NCBI GenBank assembly: GCA_023454175.1
Contig: JAEXRW010000025.1
Span: 773,022 to 837,021 of the forward strand
Reading direction: 5' to 3'
From: Bacillota bacterium
GTDB taxonomy: Bacteria > Bacillota > Clostridia > Christensenellales > JAEXRW01
Length of the DNA: 64,000 nucleotides
Below, in pieces: positions 51,999 to 60,044 of this stretch (positions are counted from its first letter, which is position 1; every line of letters starts with the position of its first letter). Both the position numbers and the translations under genes were made by a program. Below the pieces are notes generated by a model, which was not told the origin of the DNA, ran no database searches, and was given only the letters and a program-made list of their open reading frames with translations.

Positions 51999-52817
51999 TT
52001 AACGGTTGTACTCTTCCGCCCTGTCCAGCCATTCAGCCGCCAGGCAGTTGAAAAGCCCCGGCTGGTCGATCTGCAGGTTGTGCCCCGCCCTGTCCAGTAT
52101 AGCGTATGTGGCGCGCGGATAATTCTCCATGAGATTTAATGCCTGCTCGTAGCCCACCGCGTCGTCCTGCTTTCCCAGCAGGAACAAGGTGGGTTTTTCA
52201 TAGCGGCCCAGCAGCGCGTCCACGTCGAAGGACAGGGCATATTGGTTGCGAAGCCGTTGCAGGAACGGAGTGTCTGCCAGCCTGAGCCCGCAGTCCACCT
52301 CCTCCTTCCACCTGCGGAATGTCTCTGCTGTGGCCACCACGGCCATATCCAGGAAACCTTTATCTTCGTCCTTCAGTCCTGCGATGAAAGCTTCGTCCCG
52401 TGTGATAGTGGCAAACCTGGCCACGGCCCGCTTTGAACGTTCAGGTTCGATCAGCGGGCAGAGGAAAAGCATCCCGTCCACCCTTTCCTTCATCCTCGCG
52501 GCGATCCCGCGGATCAGGTATCCGCCGTAGGATTCCCCTGCCAGCAGGAAGTTCCCCTCCGGTATGGCCCTGCCGATAAATTCAATGAGGATATCCAGCA
52601 CCTTGTCCGTGCTGTCGATCCAGTCCTCCCCCTTTGTCCTGCCCATACCCGGCAGGTCGGGGTAGATCCTGCGGTATCCGCTTTTCTGCGCGAATACCGG
52701 CTCCATGCATCCGCTCATCAGCCTGTGGTCGGGCGTGAACCCGTGGATGATGAGGATGGGTCTCCCTTCCCCGTACTCTTCGTAATACATTGTGACACCA
52801 TTCAGCTTGCATTCCAT
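51999..52817 (-). CDS. Alpha/beta-hydrolase fold protein
   Basis: A 272-residue hydrolase: VTMYYEEYGEGRPILIIHGFTPDHRLM gives the oxyanion HG motif, the nucleophile is in LLAGESYGGYLIRG (G-x-S-x-G), the acidic residue is near FLLGKQDDAVGY, and the catalytic His is in LDRAGHNLQIDQP. It resembles esterases or haloperoxidase-like enzymes; substrate unknown. ATG 52817 is supported by GGAGG just before, and 54 codons of longer frame are ignored. It lies 53 bp downstream of a nitroreductase gene on the same strand and may share its transcript. Confidence 0.9.
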   Translation of the reverse strand: MECKLNGVTMYYEEYGEGRPILIIHGFTPDHRLMSGCMEPVFAQKSGYRRIYPDLPGMGRTKGEDWIDSTDKVLDILIEFIGRAIPEGNFLLAGESYGGYLIRGIAARMKERVDGMLFLCPLIEPERSKRAVARFATITRDEAFIAGLKDEDKGFLDMAVVATAETFRRWKEEVDCGLRLADTPFLQRLRNQYALSFDVDALLGRYEKPTLFLLGKQDDAVGYEQALNLMENYPRATYAILDRAGHNLQIDQPGLFNCLAAEWLDRAEEYNR

Positions 52818-52870
52818 ACTTTTACCTCCATTGTCCCTTGGCGCCTGCCGGATTGTTAAAGCGTGTCCCG

Positions 52871-53632
52871 CTAATCCTCTTCCTGTCCTGTGAAGCTTTT
52901 GATCATCTCCTCTACCGACCGTACCATCTCCTGTATGAATGGCGCTCCGTTCTTCCGCTGGTAGAATCTCTTTGTCCATTCCATGGGCTCCGAATTCTCC
53001 CGCTTTTCCACCAGGCCCAGAAGTTCAGCGCCATCTAACCGCCTGTACTTCTCGTCAAATACGATGGCGCCGGGGTCAAACCTGGGCCTGGGTTGAGGCA
53101 TTTTGCCGTTTTTGGGATAACCCAGCACCAGCATTGCGACGGGCGCGGCCAAAGGCGGCAGATCGAAGAGTTCCCTGTGCGTTTCAAAATTCTCCAGAAT
53201 GTCCCCGATATAGCAGGATGCCACCCCCAGCGACTGCGCGGCGATTACGGCGTTCTGTGCCGCAGCCATCAGGTCGCATATGCATAATACCAGATCGGCG
53301 GTTGTTGCACCGTCCCTGTCAGTTTCATTGTCATCTGAATATTGCCGGATACCCGCGGCCGCATACGTATCATGCCACCGCTGGAAATCCGCCAGGAAGA
53401 CGAGGGCCAGCGGCGCCTTCGCGATGAAGGGCTGGTTGTCGCATGTAACGGCTAGCTTCTGAAGCGTTTCTGGATTCTTGACACGCAGGATGGAGTACAG
53501 CTGCATGTTGCCCGCGGTCGGCGCGCGCAGCGCCGCGTGGATGATGGCGTCTTCGTGTTCTTTTGTCAGCGGCATGGCGTCGAACGCCCGCACCGATGCC
53601 CGTTCATGGATTGTTTTCAATACATCGTTCAT
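52871..53632 (-). CDS. Nitroreductase-family flavoprotein
   Basis: A 253-residue FMN-binding oxidoreductase. IHERASVRAFDAMPLTKEHEDAIIHAALRAPTAGNMQLY is the classic N-terminal FMN region (R-x-S-x-R-x-F, and A-P-x-x-G-N-x-Q). QNAVIAAQSLGVASCYIGDILEN and PVAMLVLGYPKN are further family signatures. It likely reduces nitro or quinone compounds or acts in flavin chemistry using NAD(P)H. ATG 53632 has GGAGGG before it. It is followed 53 bp later by the hydrolase gene. Confidence 0.92.
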   Translation of the reverse strand: MNDVLKTIHERASVRAFDAMPLTKEHEDAIIHAALRAPTAGNMQLYSILRVKNPETLQKLAVTCDNQPFIAKAPLALVFLADFQRWHDTYAAAGIRQYSDDNETDRDGATTADLVLCICDLMAAAQNAVIAAQSLGVASCYIGDILENFETHRELFDLPPLAAPVAMLVLGYPKNGKMPQPRPRFDPGAIVFDEKYRRLDGAELLGLVEKRENSEPMEWTKRFYQRKNGAPFIQEMVRSVEEMIKSFTGQEED

Positions 53633-53786
53633 ATCTTTTCCCTCCGTTATGACGAAAAACGCTTGATTTGGATGCACATGTATATTCATAATAATTATAC
53701 CTTCACATGTCAAGCAAAAGCACGCAATGACAGGACAGGGCGCCTGTTTGCTTGTATCATGTCTGTGGAAAGGAGAGGTTCTTTGG

Positions 53787-54633
53787 ATGGAATGGCTGGA
53801 CAGGATGTCCCGCGCATTGGATTATATCGAGGATTCCATAACGGAAAAACTGGATATGGCGGAGGCGGCGCGCATCGCATGGTCTTCGCCCTTCCACTTC
53901 CAGCGCACGTTCCACGTCATTACCGGTATGACGGTGGCCGAATACGCCCGGCGGCGCAGGCTCATACTGGCCGCGCAGGAGCTGGCCCGGGGCGAAAAGG
54001 TGCTGGATGTAGCGCTGAAGTACGGCTATGAGACGCCCGAGTCCTTTGCCAAAGCGTTCCGCAAGGCGCATGGCATCAGCCCGTCCGGGGCGCATGTGCT
54101 GGGCGCCCGTCTCAAGGCATTCCCGAGGATCTCCTTTCACATTTCGATAATGGGGGAAAAGGATATGGATTATAAGATCATTCACAGGGACGCATTTAAT
54201 GTAGTAGGCGCCGGCCGGCGCATCACCATGGGGGACGGGGATAATTTCCGGCAGGTGCCGCTTTTCTGGGAGGAAAAAAAGGCGGACGGTACATTCGAAA
54301 GGATCTGTTCCATGGTGGGAAAAATGGGCGTTATGGGCGTCTGCACGGAGCGATATGTCTGAGTTCACCTATATGATCGCGGTGGAGGACCGCGGCGGTC
54401 CCCTTCCCGAGGGCATGGTGCGATCGGGTGTCCCCGCGGCCACCTGGGCGGTGTTTGAATCGGTGGGTCCTCTGCCGGGGGCCTTGCAGTATGTCACGCG
54501 GCGCGTCTTCGCCGAGTGGTTCCCCTCCACCGGCTGGCAGCATGACTGCGCGCCCGAGCTGGAGGTTTATTCCGACGGGGACTTGAATGCGCCCGACTAC
54601 CGGTGCGAGCTCTGGATACCCGTGAAAAAGTAG
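53787..54633 (+). pseudogene. AraC-type regulator with GyrI-like effector domain, reading frame broken
   Basis: The first frame (53787-54362) has an AraC DNA-binding domain: LDYIEDSITEKLDMAEAARIAWSSPFHFQRTFH and VLDVALKYGYETPESFAKAFRKAHG. An effector-binding domain follows that opens with MDYKIIHRDAFNVVGAGRRI and stops after GVMGVCTERYV. The remainder of that domain (EFTYMIAVE to YRCELWIPVKK) continues in another frame at 54355-54633. One extra base or two missing bases near 54345-54362, possibly with a small loss, would explain it. Alternatives are a sequencing error or two separate small proteins. ATG 53787 has GGAGAGG before it. Confidence 0.8.
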
Positions 54634-54647
54634 ATCAAACACATCCG

Positions 54648-54684
54648 AACGGGGCCGGATTTGATAATCCGGCCCCGTTTTCTG
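54648..54684 (+). terminator. Terminator after the AraC-like gene
   Basis: Perfect 14-bp stem AACGGGGCCGGATT / AATCCGGCCCCGTT with loop TGAT, followed by TTTTCTG. Confidence 0.9.
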
Positions 54685-54709
54685 TCATTTGAATGGGAAT
54701 TGCGTCTTA

Positions 54710-54774
54710 TTGTAAACCTCCTTCATGAATACTCACTAATATTGATTTACAATACACTTTCCACGTGTTACAAT
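54710..54774 (+). promoter_or_regulatory. bioY promoter with BirA-like half-sites
   Basis: -35 TTTACA (54746-54751), 17-bp spacer, -10 TACAAT (54769-54774). TTGTAAACC (54710-54718), identical to a BirA operator half as I remember it, and GATTTACAA (54744-54752) face each other over 25 bp rather than the usual 14-16; the second overlaps the -35. Biotin control is plausible but unproven. Confidence 0.5.
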
Positions 54775-54805
54775 ACCGTCATCAGCTTTTCGGAGGTTTC
54801 GGGGG

Positions 54806-55384
54806 ATGAAAGCAAGGGATCTCGCGCTCATGGCCCTTTTCGCAGCGCTCACCGCCGTGGGTGCATTCATTAAGATCCCATTCTATCCCGTCCCCTTCAC
54901 GCTCCAGTTCCTGTTCGCCGCGCTTTCCGGCGCCCTCCTCGGCAGCAAAAAAGGCCCGGTTTCCCAGGCGGTCTACGTCTTCCTCGGGCTCGTGGGCCTG
55001 CCCATCTTCGCGTCGGGAGGCGGCCCGGGTTATGTGCTCCAGCCGTCTTTCGGGTACCTGCTCGGCTTCATCCTGTGTTCCTTCGTCGTCGGCCTGATGT
55101 TTGAAAGGTTCCCCCGCCTCACCTGGCCGTTGGCGGTCCTCGCCTTTTTGGCCGGGATGCTCGCGCTTTTCCTCCTCGGGGTTCCATACCTGTACCTCAT
55201 CTACACCCTTCACCTGCATGAGGTGAAGACTGTCGCATGGGCTGTGTGGATCGGCTTCCTGAATTTTGCCATCGCGGACGTTGTCCTCTCCGTCCTCGGC
55301 GGTTACCTGGCCGTGCGCCTGTGCCGTGTCATCCCTTTCTTTCGCAAACCCGGTTCGATGAATGTTCAGAAAGTGCAAAAATAA
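54806..55384 (+). CDS. bioY: Biotin transporter BioY
   Basis: A 192-residue membrane protein of the BioY family, the substrate-binding (S) part of ECF biotin transporters. LALMALFAALTAVGAFIKIPFYPVPFTLQF carries the family's PVPxTLQ motif, then GLVGLPIFASGGGPGYVLQPSFGYLLGF (glycine-rich biotin site) and six hydrophobic helices. The start is ATG 54806 after a weak GGAGG upstream. No EcfA/T genes lie near, so it should pair with a shared ECF module. The upstream promoter carries BirA-like sites, suggesting biotin repression. Confidence 0.95.
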   Translation: MKARDLALMALFAALTAVGAFIKIPFYPVPFTLQFLFAALSGALLGSKKGPVSQAVYVFLGLVGLPIFASGGGPGYVLQPSFGYLLGFILCSFVVGLMFERFPRLTWPLAVLAFLAGMLALFLLGVPYLYLIYTLHLHEVKTVAWAVWIGFLNFAIADVVLSVLGGYLAVRLCRVIPFFRKPGSMNVQKVQK

Positions 55385-55392
55385 TCTGGCGT

Positions 55393-55749
55393 TCAGCCCA
55401 GAATGATGGATAAGGCGCAGAGGGTGAAACCTGCAGTGAAGGTAATAATGGTGAGCTTATGGCCCAGATATTGCCCGATAAAAGCTGCGACGATGTTGAA
55501 GCATCCCACCCCCATGATGAATGCGTCAAACACGCCCAAAATGGATAGCATATGGTCGGTATCGAAAACCGCTGTTGCGAGGAAATAATAAAGCGCGGCT
55601 GGCAGGATGACCGCCGCGATTCCCGCTGTTACGAGGACGATATAGCCGATGGGATGTTCTTTTCGGAATTCTTCGTCTGATCTTCTGGAGAAAAACTCTC
55701 CCCAGTTCTTTGGCGCTTTGGCATTGAATCTTGGTTTGATCTTTCCCAT
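55393..55749 (-). CDS. Small membrane protein, function unknown
   Basis: A 118-residue protein: a hydrophilic basic N-terminus (FNAKAPKNWGEFFSRRSDEEFRKEHP) and three hydrophobic segments: IGYIVLVTAGIAAVILPAALYYF, FDAFIMGVGCFNIVAAFIG and LTIITFTAGFTLCALSIILG. It resembles small uncharacterised Clostridia membrane proteins but I cannot name a family. It converges with bioY, nearly touching its end. AGGGG lies 12 bases before ATG 55749. Confidence 0.6.
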   Translation of the reverse strand: MGKIKPRFNAKAPKNWGEFFSRRSDEEFRKEHPIGYIVLVTAGIAAVILPAALYYFLATAVFDTDHMLSILGVFDAFIMGVGCFNIVAAFIGQYLGHKLTIITFTAGFTLCALSIILG

Positions 55750-55845
55750 TGGCTGGCTTTTCCCCTGTTTTCTCGTTTTATTATTTCCGCATGGAAAAGA
55801 GTATCTGCATCGGTAATTGCCTTTATAAATAACAGACTTAAATGG

Positions 55846-55957
55846 TTGACAAAAGCGTATGCTCCCCTGTAGGATATGTATTGCATTATTGTTGCGGAAT
55901 ATTTACATTTTATGTTTGCCCAATAATGCGTTCAACCATATTGACGACGGGAGCATA
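55846..55957 (+). promoter_or_regulatory. Promoter with 100-bp interrupted palindrome before the M14 peptidase
   Basis: -35 TTGACA (55846-55851) and -10 TAGGAT (55870-55875, 18-bp spacer). Nested arms surround it: TATGCTCCC (55858) with GGGAGCATA (55949), ATATG (55874) with CATAT (55937), and GCATTATTG (55883) with CAATAATGC (55921). The outer left arm falls inside the promoter. Confidence 0.55.
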
Positions 55958-55965
55958 TACTTGGA

Positions 55966-57039
55966 ATGAAGCTGATAATACGGATTGTGATCATAATGGC
56001 CATGGTTTTTTCTTTATCAGGCTGCTTTGGCGGGAACGGCGCCGTTACCCCGTCGGGGAGCGATGCACGGCCATCCGCGTCGCCGGATAATATCGGCGGC
56101 GGTCCTTCAGCCATCGTATCCATTACCGGCCCATATACGTATGAACAGATGCAAAAGGACTCGGGCGCTCTGGCCTCTGCATACCCCGGCATGGTGAAAT
56201 TATCGTCCATCGGCAAGTCCGTCGAAGGTCGTGATTTAACGCTTTTAAAGATCGGGAAAGGCGAAAAGAAGGTCCTCTTCTTGGGCGCGCACCACGCCCG
56301 CGAATATATCTCCTCGTCCTATCTCATGAAGATGGTCGATGAATATTTGCGTGCCTATGCGGGCTCGGGTAAATACGGAAACTATAACGTAAAAAACCTG
56401 TTGGATTCGCTCACAATCTATGTGGTGCCCATGGTGAACCCGGATGGGGTGAACCTCGTCCAGCATGGCGTGGATTCCGTGAAGGACCCCGCCAAAGTCA
56501 AGGCCATGGCGCAGCTGGGCAAGGACTACAGCGAGTGGAAGGCAAATATCCATGGAGTGGATTTGAACCGCCAGTACCCCTGCCACTGGGAGGATAAGCC
56601 CAGCCAAACGGGCGGCCCCGCCTCCGAGATGTATAAAGGCACGGCCCCCACCACCGAGCCCGAGGTGCAGGCCGTCATGAAGCTTTGTGGGGAGGATCGG
56701 TTCGAATTGGCAGCTTCCTTCCACTCCAAGGGGGAAATCATCTACTGGGCCGATAGCGGCACCGTGGACGCCATCCCCGCCGCCCAGAGCATCGCGCAGA
56801 GCCTGGCGGATGTATCGGGCTACGAGCTCACGCCCGTCTCCGAGGACCCCGCATCGTACGGCGGAGGGTTTGAGAATTGGTTCCGTCAGGAGTACCATCT
56901 CCCCGGCTTTTGCGTCGAACTCACGCCCGAAGGCGGCGGCAACGGCCCCTTCGATGACAGCAGGTTTGATTCCGCAGTGTGGCAGAAAGCGAAATACCTG
57001 GGGATCGAGTTGTTTTCGCAGGCTTTGGATTCGAAATAG
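55966..57039 (+). CDS. M14-family zinc carboxypeptidase lipoprotein
   Basis: A 357-residue lipoprotein: signal ending FSLSGCFGGN with Cys19. The peptidase domain begins near 50 with GPYTYEQMQKD. Zinc ligands His and Glu are in GAHHAREYIS, the third His in SFHSKGEIIYW, the substrate Arg/Asn in NRQYP, and the catalytic Glu in FCVELTPEGGG. It probably hydrolyses peptide or gamma-D-glutamyl bonds outside the cell. ATG 55966 lies about 12 bases after GGGAG. It is preceded by an unusual 100-bp palindrome containing its promoter. Confidence 0.9.
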   Translation: MKLIIRIVIIMAMVFSLSGCFGGNGAVTPSGSDARPSASPDNIGGGPSAIVSITGPYTYEQMQKDSGALASAYPGMVKLSSIGKSVEGRDLTLLKIGKGEKKVLFLGAHHAREYISSSYLMKMVDEYLRAYAGSGKYGNYNVKNLLDSLTIYVVPMVNPDGVNLVQHGVDSVKDPAKVKAMAQLGKDYSEWKANIHGVDLNRQYPCHWEDKPSQTGGPASEMYKGTAPTTEPEVQAVMKLCGEDRFELAASFHSKGEIIYWADSGTVDAIPAAQSIAQSLADVSGYELTPVSEDPASYGGGFENWFRQEYHLPGFCVELTPEGGGNGPFDDSRFDSAVWQKAKYLGIELFSQALDSK

Positions 57040-57100
57040 CCCGGGTATTGTTCTGAATGGGATAGTATAATTGAACTGACCTTTGAATGGGGTGTTGCCT

Positions 57101-57604
57101 GTGAAACAGGTCTTTTCCTTTATCCTGCCCGTGACGGCGCTCATCATAATACCCGGCGCCTTCCTGCTGATCTGGCCGTTGTACATGGATATAACCATGC
57201 CTGAGTTGCGGATCATGCTTTATGCCGTAGGCGGTTTGTTCGCGGGTGCAGGGCTTTTCCTGCTAGTGATGACCATACGGCTGTTTATCCGCCGTGGAAA
57301 GGGCACGCTGGCTCCCTGGACTCCCACGCAAAAGCTTGTTGTTGAAGGCCCCTATTCTTTTGTGAGAAACCCCATGATCACCGGCGTCCTGTCCGTCATC
57401 ATCGGTGAAGCGCTCATTATACAGTCGTATTCCCTTCTGATCTGGGCGGTGTTGTTTTTCGGGATCAATCATCTCTACTTCATTCTTTCGGAGGAACCCG
57501 GCCTCGTTAAACGTTTTGGTGAGGAGTATGTACGGTATAAAAAAGAAGTTCCGAGATGGATACCAAAGTTTGAACCGTCCAAACAATATAACAAAAAGGC
57601 CTGA
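57101..57604 (+). CDS. Isoprenylcysteine carboxyl methyltransferase-like membrane protein
   Basis: A 167-residue membrane protein of the ICMT/PEMT fold. The conserved core is LVVEGPYSFVRNPMITGVL, with RNPM as the SAM-binding signature, then YFILSEEPGLVKRFGEEYVRYKKEVPRWIP, containing the E-E-x-x-L-x-x-x-F-G-x-x-Y-x-x-Y pattern. Four hydrophobic helices surround it. It probably methylates a lipid or small molecule at the membrane; bacteria lack prenylated CaaX proteins. GTG 57101 is chosen because GGGGTG lies 8 bases before it. It ends in a hairpin shared with the convergent gene. Confidence 0.85.
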   Translation: MKQVFSFILPVTALIIIPGAFLLIWPLYMDITMPELRIMLYAVGGLFAGAGLFLLVMTIRLFIRRGKGTLAPWTPTQKLVVEGPYSFVRNPMITGVLSVIIGEALIIQSYSLLIWAVLFFGINHLYFILSEEPGLVKRFGEEYVRYKKEVPRWIPKFEPSKQYNKKA

Positions 57605-57616
57605 TTTCTCAGGCCC
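57597..57616. terminator. Bidirectional terminator hairpin
   Basis: GGCCTGA/TCAGGCC 7-bp stem with loop TTTC, overlapping the ICMT-like stop and lying 11 bp from the convergent flavoprotein stop. Confidence 0.65.
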
Positions 57617-57626
57617 TGTTTCATTT

Positions 57627-58196
57627 TTATTTCGCCATCTTCTTCATCACATACGCCATGTTCCGCCCCAGGTTGTGCATCGTCTCCATCCCTTCGGGAT
57701 CCCCCAGCACCTCGCCTGTGTCGTTGCCGAATGCCATGTTCCAGTAGGATGATCCCACGACCACCATATGCGTGCAGGTGAAAAAGTTGTTCATCGTGTG
57801 GAATGCGTGCATCGAGCCGCACCTGCGCACGGCGCACACCGCCGCCCCCACTTTATACTGTAATGGCGCGCCGTTTGCCCCCGCCACCAGCGTCGCCCGG
57901 TCCAGGAACGCCTTCATCTGCCCCGATACGTCCCCTATGTATACGGGTGAACCCAGCAGGATGCCGTCGGCTTCCGTCATCTTGGCCACGTACTCGTTCA
58001 GCTTGTCGCTTTTCTGCGCGCAGCCGTCCTTCTTCTCATAGCACTGGAAGCATCCCGTGCAGTATTTGAGGCTCTGGGGGATCTGGATCAGCTCCGTTTG
58101 GATGCCTTCCTGCTCCAGTTCTTTGAATACCGCCTGGATGAGCAGGGATGTGTTCCCCTCCCGGTTCGGGCTCCCGTTGAATGCCACGACTTTCAT
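57627..58196 (-). CDS. NAD(P)H-dependent FMN reductase / iron-sulfur flavoprotein family
   Basis: A 189-residue flavodoxin-fold protein. VVAFNGSPNREGNTSLLIQAV is the FMN phosphate loop. KYCTGCFQCYEKKDGCAQKSD has the compact C-x2-C-x5-C-like cysteine cluster of the iron-sulfur flavoproteins of anaerobes. DGILLGSPVYIGDVSGQMKAFLDR is the second flavin loop. It likely passes electrons in redox stress or detoxification. ATG 58196 has GGGGG eight bases before. It lies 22 bp downstream of a nitroreductase gene on the same strand, so the two probably form an operon. Confidence 0.9.
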   Translation of the reverse strand: MKVVAFNGSPNREGNTSLLIQAVFKELEQEGIQTELIQIPQSLKYCTGCFQCYEKKDGCAQKSDKLNEYVAKMTEADGILLGSPVYIGDVSGQMKAFLDRATLVAGANGAPLQYKVGAAVCAVRRCGSMHAFHTMNNFFTCTHMVVVGSSYWNMAFGNDTGEVLGDPEGMETMHNLGRNMAYVMKKMAK

Positions 58197-58218
58197 TTGT
58201 ACGACCCCCAATAACGGT

Positions 58219-58722
58219 TCATTTGTATATGACGATCTCGTCCAGATTCTTTCTGTTCTTCCTGAATGCGCCGTCCGCCGGGTATCCGATCGGCGTGAAG
58301 GCAACGGGCTCCAGCTCTCCGTCCAGCCCCAGTAGTTCGCGCGCCACCGTGGGGTTGAATGCCCCGATCCAGCACGTGCCCAGGCCCAGCGCAGTCGCCG
58401 CCAGGATGATATGATCCATCACGATGGACGCGTCCACGTCCGAATAATTCTTCCCGTCGCTGCGCACCCAGTTCTTCCCCGGGATGGCGCATACGCCTAT
58501 GACGATGGGCGCCTGCACGAGCCACTCCCTGCCGTACAATTTCCGTAGCGCCGCCTCGTTCTTGCGCGTGTCGATGACATAGAGCTTGAATGCCTGCAGG
58601 TTGCACGCCGTCGGCGCCAGCCTCCCCGCCTCCAATATCTTTTGCAGTTTCTCATCCTCCACCCTGTCGGGCTTGTACGCCCGTACACTGTGCCTTTTTT
58701 CGATCAATTCAAAGTATTCCAT
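58219..58722 (-). CDS. Small nitroreductase-family flavoprotein
   Basis: A 167-residue FMN protein: MEYFELIEKRHSVRAYKPD at the start, LEAGRLAPTACNLQAFKL (A-P-T-A-x-N-x-Q), IVMDHIILAATALGLGTCWIGAF and PVAFTPIGYPAD. This is the short nitroreductase type. ATG 58722 (or 58725) follows GGGAGG. It is probably transcribed with the downstream FMN reductase gene, suggesting a joint role in reducing an electron-poor substrate; the substrate is unknown. Confidence 0.92.
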   Translation of the reverse strand: MEYFELIEKRHSVRAYKPDRVEDEKLQKILEAGRLAPTACNLQAFKLYVIDTRKNEAALRKLYGREWLVQAPIVIGVCAIPGKNWVRSDGKNYSDVDASIVMDHIILAATALGLGTCWIGAFNPTVARELLGLDGELEPVAFTPIGYPADGAFRKNRKNLDEIVIYK

Positions 58723-58829
58723 CATGATGCCTCCCATCAGTTCTGCAGTTAAGGTATGTATATTCCTTCCGGATGCAATGTAATCATAGGAAATCCCTGT
58801 GATAAAGTCAATCCATCTTCATCCATTTT

Positions 58830-59861
58830 TCATCGCAGCCCGGCCAGATGGAGTACCTTCCGGAATGCTGTCGGTACAGGCAGGCTCGCCAGTTCCTTGA
58901 CATCTGCCCACTTCCCGTCCTCCGCCTCAAACGGCACGTCCAGCCGGATTATGACCGCCTCCATCTCCCATATCTTGTGCGTGAATATGTGCCGCACTGT
59001 CCCCATGCTTTCGATTTGGGATACGGTAACGTTGAACCGCGTTTTGACTGCCTCCTGAAAGCTTTCAGAGCTTTTCGGGATGAGCGGCACCCCCCACATC
59101 TTCCCCAGCAGCCTCTCCTCCCGCCGGTATTCCATCCATATGCTTTCATCATGGATGAATAGTACGGCCCAATACTTCTCCACCGGCAGCGGCGTCTTGT
59201 CCCGGTTTTTAACTGGGATGACGTCCGTCCGTTCTGTCGTATAGGCGATGCAATCGTTTTGAACAGGGCACTCGTTGCACCGCGGCGTCTGGGGTGTGCA
59301 GACCGTCGCCCCCAGCTCCATCAGCGCCTGGTTGAAGTCCCCCGCCCGTCCCTCCGGCATCAGTGCGATCGCCATATCTCCGATCTTCTGTTTGGTCACA
59401 GGTAATGTGATGTCTTCTTCGCTCCCCGAGATGCGGGAGATCACGCGCAGCACGTTGCCGTCCACCGCCGGGTACCGCTGGTTGAAAGCGATGCTCAGGA
59501 TCGCCCCCGCGGAATACGGGCCGATGCCGGGCAGTCTCCGTACTGCTTCGTATTCGGACGGGAATTCCCCGTTGTATTCCTGAGTGATGATCCTTGCCGC
59601 CTTCTGCATGTTTCGTGCGCGGGAATAGTACCCCAGCCCTTCCCACGCCTGCAGCAGCGCTGTCTCGTCCGCATCGGCCAGCGACGGGATGTCCGGGAAC
59701 CGCTCCATGAACCGCACATAATACCCCAGCACGGTGTCCACCCGTGTCTGCTGCAGCATCATCTCCGATACCCAGATGGCATACGGGTCGTGCGTACGCC
59801 GCCACGGCAGGTCCCTTTTGTTTTGATCATACCATTCGACCAGAGCTTTTCCTGTATTCAT
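58830..59861 (-). CDS. mutY: A/G-specific adenine DNA glycosylase MutY
   Basis: A 343-residue base-excision enzyme removing adenine opposite 8-oxoguanine. ALVEWYDQNKRDLPWRRTHDPYAIWVSEMMLQQTRVDTV contains the catalytic Glu region, LPGIGPYSAGAILSIAF is the helix-hairpin-helix, and YPAVDGNVLRVISRI carries the catalytic Asp. CTPQTPRCNECPVQNDC is the 4Fe-4S ligand set. The C-terminal third is the NUDIX-like recognition domain. ATG 59861 has GGGGG five bases before; the longer frame is ignored. It is monocistronic. Confidence 0.95.
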   Translation of the reverse strand: MNTGKALVEWYDQNKRDLPWRRTHDPYAIWVSEMMLQQTRVDTVLGYYVRFMERFPDIPSLADADETALLQAWEGLGYYSRARNMQKAARIITQEYNGEFPSEYEAVRRLPGIGPYSAGAILSIAFNQRYPAVDGNVLRVISRISGSEEDITLPVTKQKIGDMAIALMPEGRAGDFNQALMELGATVCTPQTPRCNECPVQNDCIAYTTERTDVIPVKNRDKTPLPVEKYWAVLFIHDESIWMEYRREERLLGKMWGVPLIPKSSESFQEAVKTRFNVTVSQIESMGTVRHIFTHKIWEMEAVIIRLDVPFEAEDGKWADVKELASLPVPTAFRKVLHLAGLR

Positions 59862-60044
59862 TGGTCCCCCCGGATTCATTTGCGTTGGAACCATGATAGC
59901 AAATTGACCGGCTGGCGGCACGTAATCATTTTGAGTTAGTATTTTATGCGTGATATTTACCACCATGTTCAATATAGTGCAATTGAAACGACCGGTTTGT
60001 GTTTACAATATAGCTAAAGAAATCGTTTTGAGGTGACTGTTCAA

